NCBI GenBank assembly: GCA_004026145.2
Contig: CP034991.1
Coordinates: forward strand, 17,833,741-17,897,740
DNA from: Takifugu bimaculatus
Lineage: Eukaryota > Chordata > Actinopteri > Tetraodontiformes > Tetraodontidae
DNA: 64,000 bases
Direction: 5' to 3'
Shown here: positions 54,671 to 64,000 of the stretch, one piece after another
Position numbering within the stretch: position 1 is the first letter of the stretch
How the letters are laid out: each line of letters opens with the position of its first letter
Translations under genes and position numbers: made by a program
Notes under the pieces: generated by a model
What the model saw: only the letters and a program-made list of their open reading frames with translations
Told to the model about the DNA's origin: nothing
Database searches by the model: none

Positions 54671-55962
54671 ATGCACAGTCAATTGTAGGAGACATAAGTG
54701 AACAAAAAACAGAATAAACTTGTTTTGAACTGTAAATAAACATTCATCTGTTAACTCTTTATTTTTCATTTAGCCATTAAAATACGGCTTTTTAACTTAT
54801 ATACATCAACGGTTAAGGAAAATGTTGGAATATTAAATTTGATAAAAAGAACATGTGGGATGGGTTGTGAGCGGGAAGATGTTGCTACAACTTACTTACG
54901 TATTTCCTTCCGTAGCCACTTCCTTCCGATTGAGCCGACTAATGCAATCTAACATTTGTAAAAGTATGTTGCTCTGAATCAACGCTCCTTTGGAATTCGA
55001 GCATTATATTATATAGCATAGAGGATGTCAATTCAAGCCGGGCGGTGCGGATCCCCGGTACAGTGGACGGAAAGAGCGGAACGATACCTTCGGATTAGTG
55101 TCCAAAATAGCAGGGAAGTCTTCAACACATGTTTAAAATGAAGTACCGTACAATTTGGTAACACAGCTCCCGTGGCTCTATTCTGACATCTAGTGGCTGA
55201 TATATGGTACAACACTTGCGCCATCAGCGTGCAGTATGAAAACTACCACAAGTGGCGCTGCAGAGCAAGAACGACACATGCAAGATACAATATACAGTAT
55301 ATTTCTAATTTTTTTTTCTAAATTTATGCAAATGCTTCTTCTTCTACTTCTTCATCAACAGGCTCCAAACTCTGCCAAAATTGTATGTCAAGCATTTATT
55401 GATGTTTTACCAGGAAAACTATAGCTTAGTCTTTGCAAGTCTTTGATTTAAGAGGTGTTTATATCAAGTATCCATGATTACAATATTTCTATCATTTTTC
55501 AACAATTTCCCTTTAGATTAGAGGTATTAATGCCAGTTGTGTCAGGAGACTAATTTTCTATGAAGCAAAAAGTCTAAAAAAAAATCCCCAACCAGATAGT
55601 GTTGTACAGTGATATTTGAGAAAAAAAATTTTTTTAAAAAAGATCATGTGTGTTTAAGTAATTTTTCTGACACCAACATACTTGGATAACAACTTTATTA
55701 TTCACACATTTACATCCATGTACAGTCTTCTGTGGGATTTTAAACAGTACTTAGATTTGGCACAGCATTCAAACTTTAATATGTCTCAGCTGCAGTAAGA
55801 AAATAAATTCATATTATAGAGTGGATGTATTGTCTTTATAGCCACTCTGAAAACAACACAATCAAAGGCCATTGATCTCGCAAAGGATGTCCGTCCGTAA
55901 TAGCAGCATAAAATCAGAATTCACTCTGTTGACAGACAGAGGCTCAGATCTTGTAAAAGGAA
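54671..55962. other. Intergenic between gpat4 promoter and polr3d 3' end
   Basis: AT-rich sequence with no supported gene. It includes the polr3d 3' UTR from 55962 down to the AATAAA at 55694-55699 (minus strand). Confidence 0.5.
55694..55699 (-). terminator. Polyadenylation signal of polr3d
   Basis: TTTATT on the + strand reads AATAAA in transcript sense, 264 bp after the polr3d stop codon. Confidence 0.5.
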
Positions 55963-57701
55963 TCAAGCACTTCTCTCCAACAGAGCCTCAAAATCTGGGG
56001 AACAAACCATCTTGTGTTTGACATTGCCCAGAACAGAGAGGTAGCCCGTTCTTCCCTCGGTACCGACAGAGACCAGCTCCTGGGAAACACAGTGAAGAAG
56101 GATTGACAAACACGTGACGTGCGCAGACATATTTTCTCCACGTCTCTAAAAAAAACAAAGATACCAAACCTGGAGGAAAGAGCACGTTGTTCCCAGAGAC
56201 ACATCCAGGGTCACTTGACCCAGTATGAGCTGTACCCGTCCAGACCTCCTCACCAGCATCTTCCCTACCAGACCGTCCCGCAAGTCTTTCAGACTGCAGC
56301 AGTTGTCTTCTTCTTCTTCTCCCTGTTCACCATTAAATGAATGTTTACACGGCACAAATCTTCCGACAGAGCAATAACCGCCACTACCTCAGCCTCCGTC
56401 TTCAGGAGCACCGACTGGCCGTCCTCTGACTGCACCTCCGTTTTCACCGGTCTGTGCTCTTTGGTGGGGGGCTGCCCGGGCAGAGAGTCAGGAAGCTGCA
56501 CGAAGAACAGCTCGTCCCGTTTGCTCAGACTCCATCTGTGCAGCAGGTCAGACAGAACCTCAGGCTCGGGGAGAGGAGGAGGTTTGAAAATGGCCTCCGA
56601 CTTCTTTATTTCAATTTCCTCGGGCTCCTGTTTTACTGAAGGGGGGAAATTTTGGATTTACAGGCATGAGTTATCCACAGCTACACCTCCTTACTGACAG
56701 GAAATAAAACAAGGATGGTAAAAACGTCAAAAGCACACTTACCCTCAACTGTGGTTTCCATGGGCTCGCCGTCTTCCACCTTTTCGACCTTAAGATCAGC
56801 CGAACTAAATTCCTCCTTGAATCCCCATCCTGAAATAGCGAGAGGGAGCTGGACGGGACAGCTCTTCTGTTCACTCCTCAAGAAGGGATCGTCTATAAAC
56901 TAAAAAAAAGATCATTGGGAGATCAAGACCTCAGAAAAAGCTAAATCTTTCTACTTAATAGAATGCCAACCGAGGCCGTACGTTATCTCTTTCCAACTTG
57001 CGTAGGATTTCTTTGGTCTCCTCTTCTGTCTCTCGTTTCTCCTTTTTGATATTAATGATGGGCGAGGGTCCCATGCTCGGGGCGTCCTTCTCATTTTCAT
57101 ATGCACCTGTGCGACAGGGATTCGGGGTGAGGCGCTGCGGGCAAAACTTGAGTCAACTGCTTGTGTTCGTCTGGCGGAAACCCTACTTCTCTTTTTCATC
57201 GTCATCTCCGCAGGCCCCTGTTCAAAGATGGAGTGGGACTGAATGAGCTCGAGTCGGCCTCGGCCCCTGCCCCTTTCTCTGGGGCCCCGTCCCCGCTCTC
57301 CATCCCTCTTCTCACTCCTCGTTCCGCTGTCAACCTTTGATCTAACAAAAGCAATTACAGGTCAGCAGACGAGAAACCTTATTGTTACTGACAGAACGTG
57401 CCTCTAATATATAAACTCACTCCTCTTTAACTTTCCGGCCTATTATGTTGGGCGTGAATGTTTTCTGCAAAGCAAAACACTGATTACAACAGGTTCTGTC
57501 CTGGTTATTATCCACTCCACTTGTTATTCAGGTTGATACCTTCTTAACACCTCCCAAAGTCAGGTCTCTAGAGCGCACCGAGGGTAGGCGGCCAGGAGAG
57601 ATGGTGGCCGATGGTCGACGTCCTGCCAGAACGCCCCTCCCCCTGCTGCTGGAGTTAGGAACATGCTGACCGCTGTTGTCACCCGTTCCTAAATCTGCCA
57701 T
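55963..57701 (-). CDS. polr3d: RNA polymerase III subunit RPC4 (8 exons, 386 aa)
   Basis: Exons in transcript order: 57540-57701, 57421-57464, 57187-57341, 56982-57106, 56743-56899, 56388-56635, 56170-56322, 55963-56079, all GT-AG with joining phases. The N-terminal blocks GRLPSVRSRDLTLGGVKKKT and FTPNII, then LELIQSHSIFEQGPAEM, MGPSPIINIKKEKRE, LPDSLPGQPPTKEHRPVKTE and the C-terminal GRVQLILGQVTLDVSLGTTC block, match POLR3D/RPC4 in order. RPC4 pairs with RPC5 in the TFIIF-like subcomplex of Pol III, which acts in initiation, termination and reinitiation at tRNA, 5S and U6 genes; it is nuclear. The length is close to human (398). An acidic patch (GEEEEDN) starts exon 7. The introns are very short, typical of a compact fish genome. 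Confidence 0.95.
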
Positions 57702-58450
57702 TCTAATCTAATGACAAGTAGCAAAATCAAAAAAGAATAATACTGAAGCTGGCAATTTGTTATCTGTGATCCAAATTATTAGGAGCAAGAAGGAGCAACC
57801 AGAATCACGCTCAACACCAATCACAAATCAATGCTTCTCATATAAATGGTTGTAGTTTTATGGAATTAAGAAATTATGAGGCGATTACGTTGGAAAAGAT
57901 CCTTTAATAGGATAAATGACATTACATAAGAAATTTAATTATGCAAATAAATAATGAAGTTATTTGATGACTATGGTCTCATGAGTGAGCTCTGGAAACA
58001 ACTTTAATCTAAGGTGTAATAAAAGTATCACAACAAACGATGCGATTACGTCATTTTCTTTACGTCAAGTAAAGAAAATTATCAATGATTCTACAAGCAA
58101 TTCAATTAACACTCAAAAGCCTCTATTAAAAAAGAATTTTACAACACTAGGTCAATTATTCTTAAATCAAGCCGCAACATTTAATGTCGAATTGATTTCT
58201 TTTCTTCTTTTTTTAATCAACACGGCATAAAATCGGTAACACGTGGCCAAAACAAAACACGGGCACAACGAGTACATTAAAGTTAAACAATGTCGGGGGG
58301 AGATTGTAAACGATTATTCTTCTGTACAGACTTACGTTTCTTGGATTCTGGTGTTCTAATTAAATATTTGCTCCAAACATCGAACTGACGCGTCATTAGA
58401 AGCCGATCATGGCAACAGTCGATTCTGTCACTGCGTGAACGGGCGGCGCC
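57702..58450. other. polr3d 5' UTR / intron and flank
   Basis: AT-rich, with no coding sequence. The start codon exon is preceded by sequence without a clear acceptor, so the 5' UTR may be continuous or contain an intron up to the promoter-like block at 58400-58500. Confidence 0.4.
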
Positions 58451-58500
58451 ATGACACTTCCGCAATGACGTCAGACCACCGCGTTTCAAGAGGATCAGCT
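58400..58500 (-). promoter_or_regulatory. Putative polr3d promoter with CRE
   Basis: A palindromic TGACGTCA (58466-58473) lies beside an ETS-type core (CTTCCGC, 58457-58463) in a short CpG-containing block between AT-rich stretches, about 0.75 kb upstream of the polr3d start codon. The 5' exon is not defined. Confidence 0.4.
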
Positions 58501-58792
58501 CTGCGCAACAGAATTCCATATCATAAATAAGCAAAATTGTATAAATAAAGAAGCTGAAATTGGATGCATTAAATATTATAGTTGGTTTTCATTGTTAGCA
58601 ATCCAGTGTTTAGGTATTTTTAAGTTTGTTTTTGCCAAAATATTGAACGTACATAATTTCAGAAAATTCTTTACATTTTCACATAAGCAAATCATTCGTG
58701 GATCTACGTTTGTGTGTGAGTGTGTAGCTGTTGCTAACAACAACAGCAGCAACAAGAGCACCTTTCACAACCCCAATGTCACTTTAGAGGGG

Positions 58793-59640
58793 TTAAAAGC
58801 AACAACAGTAATACCAGAGGTAGGGTGCAGAGCAGCTGAAGGTGCAACGGCCAAAAGAGGAAGAGGTGAGCAGAAGGTCGCTGAGGTGAACTAATGGAGG
58901 GGAACAGAGAGAAAGAGTTGGGACATTGTTGTGGAGAAAGCCAGAGATGTAGGGAAAGGCCAAGGAGGCGGGGACTTTAAAGGTGAGCAGTAGTATTTTG
59001 GAGGTGATGCGATGGCGGATGTGGGGACAGTTGGTGGGGGTTCTGGACAGGATGTGGGCTGCAGCATTCTGGACCAGCTGAAGTTCATGGAGAGATTTAG
59101 GGGGAAACCAGAGAACAGAGAATTGCAATAGTCAAGTGACCTTCAGTGGTGTGAATGAGGATACCGGTAGTTGGGTGTGAGGGAGGGGCAGAGGAGGTTG
59201 ATGTGATGAAGGTGGAAGTAGGTGGTCCTGGTGACGTGATCGATGTGGGGCTGGAGTGAGAGGGTGGAGTCGAGGATGACACCCAGACTCTTGACCGGAA
59301 GGGAGGTTGGAATTAATGAGTTGTTGGTGGAGAGGTTGGAAGGGTGAGGGTGAGGAAGAGGAGGGCCTCCTGGACCGAACCCTGGAGAACGCTGGAGGTG
59401 ACGGAGAAGGGTTTTGAAGTGTTGGAGATGAGTCTGATGAACAGTGCAGCTGGAGAAAGGTGAGATGAACCAGAGGAGGGGGGGTGCTGCTGAGATGGTG
59501 GCAAAGGCCACAGTCAGGTCAAGGAGGATGAGGAACGGGAGAAAACCGGAGTCAGCAGCAGGCAGGAGGTCATTGGTGATTTTGATGGAGGCTCTTGGTT
59601 GTTGTGGGGGGCAGAAACAAGATTGTAATGGCTGGTAGAA
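58793..59640 (-). mobile_element. Degenerate L2-type LINE, C-terminal part
   Basis: Minus-strand frames show, in order, a decayed palm block (FLPFLILLDLTVAFATI), then VKSLGVILDSTLSLQPHIDH and LHELQLVQNAAAHILSRTPT followed by a SKILLLTFKV block. These are the typical succession of fish L2 reverse transcriptases. Several frameshifts separate them, and the catalytic DD is not seen. It is a dead copy. Confidence 0.82.
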
Positions 59641-60035
59641 GTTAGTGGGTTTGGAACTGGGATGCTTTTTTTTCAGAAATGGGAGGGATTAGAAGAGAGG
59701 ATGGGGTTATGGCTGCGGAGGGATAATGGCCTTTACCACTGGCGAAGGGAGACAGGTGGGGAACCAGGTGACAAATGGAAGGCTTCAATGCCATCACAAA
59801 CTATTTTCCCAGAGCAACGGCCACAGACGTCGAGGACAAAATCTGTGTCACCCCCCCCACCCCCCACCCCCCCGCCTCCACCCACCACATCACCATGTGG
59901 GCTGCAACACACAATAAACATATTTACACACCTACATTAGTCATATAACAGGAGCAAAAATGTGTGTATGATTTGACTTCTACCTCCAGACCACCGGTTT
60001 CCTCCCTTAGGCCATGGTTAGCGCACACACACACG

Positions 60036-60067
<32 letters not shown>

Positions 60068-61140
60068 TACATACATACATACATACATACATACATACAT
60101 GCCAGATTGGTCTCAGCAGGATAATTGAATGTGTGTATGGCCTTCATCACATGGCTGTTGCCATTGGCTGCTCCCACCTCTGGAGCTGTTATTTGGACGG
60201 GGCCACAGCATCACAGCATGACTCATAACGGATGAGTGCAGCTTAATTTCACTCTGAGGATGAAACTGGGTAGTACTAAATCACAATTTGTGATAGTCCA
60301 CATAGGCGGTGGGATCGTAGCAGTAAGTCATTTCTCAAGTCTAAATATTAGATTTGTTAGAGAATAGCACTCTCTCCATGACCCCCGCCTTTATTCCTCG
60401 CACACATTTATTGTTTCAGCAGCAGATTATAGCCAGTAATCTCCCTGATGTCTCTTTAATCCCCAACAACATCCAAAATTAAATTGTCCACTGCGGTTGA
60501 AGGCACACAAATGTGGTCGCTGAAATAAAAGCCAACAGAAATCTGCTTACTCTGGACTGTGATGGTATCCCTCACCTCTGAGCGGGGGTGGGGGGTTGGC
60601 CTGCACGGTTATTCCATATGGCCCAACGGTTGACACAGTTGATTTCGAGGTCTTGCTGGTGATCTGTTATTTGCTATCTTACTCTGAATAAATCACCTCA
60701 GCCAGGGGAGGGTACAAAAAGAGGTTACGCTGTCTTGATATCTGAAAGGTGACATGTTTGCAAGCAGCTGAGCATCCAGTCGACACTGGAATGTGTGGAT
60801 TATGTGGCCCAGGGCGGACTTTCATCCAACTGGTCTGCAAGGGCATGATGCTGAGGAGGATTACCGAGCGTCCCGCCGTGGTCACCCTCCACTGGGATCT
60901 GGGGTTTTTTTTTCAGCTTTTTGATTCATCCATGCAAATATGAGTAAACACCGAGCTCAGAGCCCAGAGCGAAAACAAGAAAGGGAGGGGGGAGGGAGGT
61001 GAGGGGGTGGTGGGAGGGGGGAGTTAGAGCATTTGTGTGACACAGAACGGCAAGTGAGGGCGAAACAGATGGAGAGACGGCGAAAGAGGAGTGTTTGCTT
61101 CTCCTCCTAATCATTTAATTTTCTCCCGGACGAGCCGTCA
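59640..61140. other. Microsatellite-rich intergenic region
   Basis: No gene supported. It contains C-rich runs near 59850-59885 and the CA/CATA tract at 60041-60100. Confidence 0.5.
60041..60100. repeat. (CA)n-(CATA)n compound microsatellite
   Basis: A CA run passes directly into nine or so CATA/ATAC tetranucleotides. Confidence 0.9.
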
Positions 61141-61199
61141 ACCGCTGCAAAGGGAAGAAGCAGATAGATGAACCCACCGCTGCTCTGAGCCTCGGACAA
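61141..61199 (+). other. Candidate non-coding first exon of the phyhip-type gene
   Basis: A GTAAGC splice donor at 61200 follows purine-rich, non-repetitive sequence on the same strand as the coding exon at 63121. There is no good ATG frame. The link is positional only. Confidence 0.2.
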
Positions 61200-62117
61200 G
61201 TAAGCGATTCTTCCAAATCAGATGACTGCTTGATGATCACTGGACAAAGTTTTAGACAGCTGTAATCTCTCAGTTCAGATCATTTGTTTCTAAATGCGTC
61301 GGCGTTCCTTTGAACTTGCACGATCTGCTGATGTGTATACGCAGCAACTGTCCACCTAGATGCCTTTTCACCAGAGACCGAGGACGCTTCACACGGATCG
61401 CTTCATGTGACACGGTTGCTCCTCATTTCCCGAGGTCTTAACGTTGGGTTTAATTGGATGGCAATCACAGCTCATCATTTGTCCATTTGTCATACAGTTA
61501 ATTACCACATGTCCTGGTTCTTCAGGCTCTATTATTGACATTTCATTTGCTGTAGGTTGGAAAATACCTGAAATTGTGGCAATAGAGCCCCCCCCCATTA
61601 TCCCTAATGCACGGATGCAGCAGCTTCTTTATGATGATGTCTTCCACAGATAAAATGTCTCTATAGAGCAAAAGAAGCCTGATTTGCTGCACAAACCTCA
61701 GAGGTGGATTAGGATTTATAACATGAGCCCCTGTTATGCTTATAAGTCAGACCCAGTTGCTTTAATTGGAGTAGTTGCAATCAAAGCAAGTTTTTAAGCA
61801 GAGAAAATGCCTCCAATTTCCCATTATAAGTGAAGGTGGTGGCAGAGTATTCATGTGAATTTTATATAGAGCAGCTTTTGAACTGCAAGCATCGCAGAGA
61901 GAGGGCACACGGAGCCTTTGATTACTTGTCCTATGAGAGATCTAGCCATTGTGACCCAGTTTCTATCTCTGAAAAGACGCCATGTGAAGAAAGAGCTGAG
62001 AACAGCAGCTGGAAGACAGACGTGAGGAAATACACGTGCACGATGTCACGGCTCTCTTATTGGTCCACCATGAAAACGAGCTTATTATTGCACAAATTTC
62101 ACAGTTGGCTCGCTTTG

Positions 62118-62118
<1 letters not shown>

Positions 62119-62213
<95 letters not shown>

Positions 62214-62248
62214 GCTGCTGCTGCTGCTGCTCTGCTGCTGCTGCTGCA
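62119..62248. repeat. (CTG)n triplet repeat
   Basis: About 130 bp of CTG triplets with three CTCTG interruptions, flanked by unique sequence. It lies in the presumed 5' intron or upstream region of the phyhip-type gene. It would be CUG in that transcript. The open frames across it are low-complexity by-products. Confidence 0.95.
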
Positions 62249-63120
62249 GCCTATCCACCGTGCTCAAAGAGCAGAGAGCACCTTAGCAGCCTGCACAGTC
62301 ACACATCAGTAGGATCACAGGAGAAATGCCTGTAGTGATTCTACTACGGAGCTATTTTGGGCACATCTGTCATTTTGCATGGAAAAAGTATGAGACAGGG
62401 GGGGAAAAAAGGTTTGTTTTTTCTATCCCTCCCAGGGGAAGATGAATGTGATAATATGAATGACCGGCAGACAATGAAGGAATAGATGAGCAAGGATGAC
62501 GCACACTTGCCTCAGGAAAATTATAGCAAGAGCTCATAAGAGGAAAGGTGACAGTTAATCAAACCTGGATAATAGATTACCCCCAGTCTGGCAGTCAGGG
62601 TCAAGTGCAGCAGCCTGGATCAAACCAAGAGCACACAAAGCCTCCTGTCTCAGTCATAAAAGCTGCAACAAGGTTTTACACTCTCAGGTAGTCTTGGAAA
62701 CGTGCTTCAGCCATGATAAAGCAGACACCTTTGTCTTCCCGACTGGTGTAACTGCGATATTTAAACTTTCCTCCACAAGAATTATAGCGAGGGGCGGCAA
62801 ACATGTGATTGTTGTAGGGGGATTATGGAGTTTACGGGGAAAGCAGAGGTTCAGCTGGCACTATATCCAGTTGTGTAAGGATGGAAAGGGTCATTTAAGG
62901 GTAAGACAGAGCAAAAATAAGAGAAAAGCGCAGAATGGCGAATATCAATGCAGATACAGATCCTACATGAAAGGTGAATTGGATTGTCCACGTATGAGAC
63001 CTTTTATGCTACTAGTTAATCTCTCTTAGCAGATGCTGCCGTTCTCTGGTGGTGGTATTAGCCCTGGATTACTCCCTCCCTAAAAGCTCCTCTTTTTCTC
63101 TCCCCTGGGTTTATAGGCAG

Positions 63121-63297
63121 ATGACAGAAATGGACGCCCCTCTCTCCACCCCCTGTAATATCCAGATTTGTGAGGTGACCTGCGACTCTTTCCGGATCAT
63201 GTGGGACATGACCCCCGAGGACACGACCAGGGCCACACACTTCTTCATCGACCTCAGTCGCAAAGAATGTGGAGACCCAAACCGCTTTAAACACCGG
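63121..63297 (+). CDS. phyhip: Phytanoyl-CoA hydroxylase-interacting protein, first coding exon (partial gene)
   Basis: A pyrimidine-rich acceptor (TTTATAG, ending 63116) precedes an exon with ATG at 63121, or at 63130 (Met4), that reads 59 codons to a GTGTGG donor at 63298. ITCDSFRISW and THYFIDLNKKE of PHYHIP/PHYHIPL are matched by VTCDSFRIMWDM and THFFIDLSRKE, and the exon ends in FKHR exactly where the next exon of the family begins with DVPTKLVAK. That exon is not found before position 64000, so the gene continues beyond the window. The segment is the first half of a fibronectin type III domain. PHYHIP is a brain-enriched cytoplasmic protein that interacts with phytanoyl-CoA hydroxylase. 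PHYHIP rather than PHYHIPL is favoured because PHYHIP neighbours POLR3D in human. Confidence 0.82.
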
Positions 63298-64000
63298 GTG
63301 TGGTAACATGAGTGTGTGTCGGCTGTCTGTCATGTTCCTCCACTCATCTGCTCATCCCAGGACATCATTCCATTTTCATGACTGATTAGCAGAGAAAGTT
63401 TTTTTTTTGCCGTGTAGTTTCTGTCCTTAAAAATCAGGAGAAACTGAGGCAGATGTATCCGGATGAACAGACAGGCCCAAAATGATAATTACATTTGTCT
63501 GAAAATACAAAACAGCATTTGTGCCCTTTCAGTCACTTCTAATACAGGCAAAGAAAGAAGGAAAGCAGGAAAATGAGCTCAGTCAATAGCTTCAGGCCAA
63601 TGACTCCTCTTCAAACCGGAACAATTGTTTTTGCATAATTGGATTTCACGCAGCACTGACAAAATACAGTAATTATCTTGGCTTTTTAAAACAAATGAAA
63701 GAAATTTGTTTTTATGCCTATTAACGTTAAGCAGAGTAGACTTTAGCTACAGACCAGCAGATGAATCGCATCTTTATGTTTAGAGATCATAAATAATCGC
63801 ATTAGGAAGGCAAAATATCTGCTTCTATTTAGGTCCTCATTGGTACCAGTCCCGCCACCTCAGACGCAACCGGACTGGTTCTCATGGATCTGTGCACAAG
63901 ATCACCATCTGGACCATGCAGAACTCCCTGATCGACCTGTAGGTCCTTTCAGTGCCCAAATCCAGCCTCAGTAGCTGGAGCCAAAAGATCTCCTCTCATT
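63298..64000. other. Intron of the phyhip-type gene (to window end)
   Basis: A TTCTATTTAG acceptor-like site at 63824-63833 is followed by about 105 nt open on the + strand (reading HWYQSRHLRRNRTGSHG, then SVHKITIWTMQNSLIDL and a stop). I do not recognise this peptide and it does not fit PHYHIP. Otherwise nothing is seen. Confidence 0.4.

Noticed and set aside
58985..59600. Coding frames on the minus strand upstream of polr3d taken as a host gene
   Set aside because: The motifs VKSLGVILDSTLS and LQLVQNAAA identify them as remains of an L2 LINE.
63834..63940. Possible further phyhip exon (HWYQSRHLRRNRTGSHG...)
   Set aside because: The peptide does not match the DVPTKLVAK exon expected next, it ends in a stop without a clear donor, and no other family was recognised.

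Overview
The window is nuclear DNA from a ray-finned fish, most likely a percomorph with a compact genome. The evidence is multi-exon genes with short GT-AG introns, vertebrate orthologues with fish-like divergence, fish-type L2 (Maui-like) LINE copies, a hAT-type MITE and many CA/GT microsatellites. There are no prokaryotic features. Exon boundaries below were placed by hand from splice sites, reading-frame phase and protein similarity recalled from known families.

Left third (1-28.6 kb): a recently expanded cluster of seven copies of one four-exon gene encoding a small Neuralized-type E3 ubiquitin ligase (one NHR domain plus a C-terminal C3HC4 RING, NEURL3-like, 285 aa). One copy lies on the + strand (1639-3481). 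Six lie on the - strand as head-to-tail units of about 3.29 kb (8826-28586). Copies 1, 3, 4 and 7 are open. Copies 2, 5 and 6 carry single-base frameshifts. Between copy 1 and the array lie LINE debris, a CT-rich tract, an orphan terminal exon with a duplicated 3' flank, and a 5'-truncated L2 LINE whose 7-bp target duplication can be read against its own empty-site paralogue.

Middle (28.6-54.7 kb): nkx6.3 (+, three exons, NK6 homeodomain); an INPP5A-like inositol 5-phosphatase (-, 15 exons, catalytic motifs intact, no C-terminal CAAX box); and gpat4/agpat6 (-, 12 coding exons, 457 aa). The last gpat4 intron contains about 0.7 kb of CAG/TAG/CAA-type repeat, and its first intron contains a hAT MITE with a perfect 8-bp target duplication.

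Right (55.7-64 kb): polr3d (-, 8 exons, RNA polymerase III subunit RPC4), a degenerate L2 LINE fragment, a long microsatellite-rich spacer, and the first coding exon of a phyhip-type gene (+) that runs off the window. In human, NKX6-3/GPAT4 sit in 8p11 and POLR3D/PHYHIP in 8p21, so this segment joins two neighbourhoods that are separate on the human chromosome 8 short arm. The genes are not an operon and have unrelated functions: protein ubiquitination, gut/neural transcription control, inositol phosphate turnover, glycerolipid synthesis and Pol III transcription.
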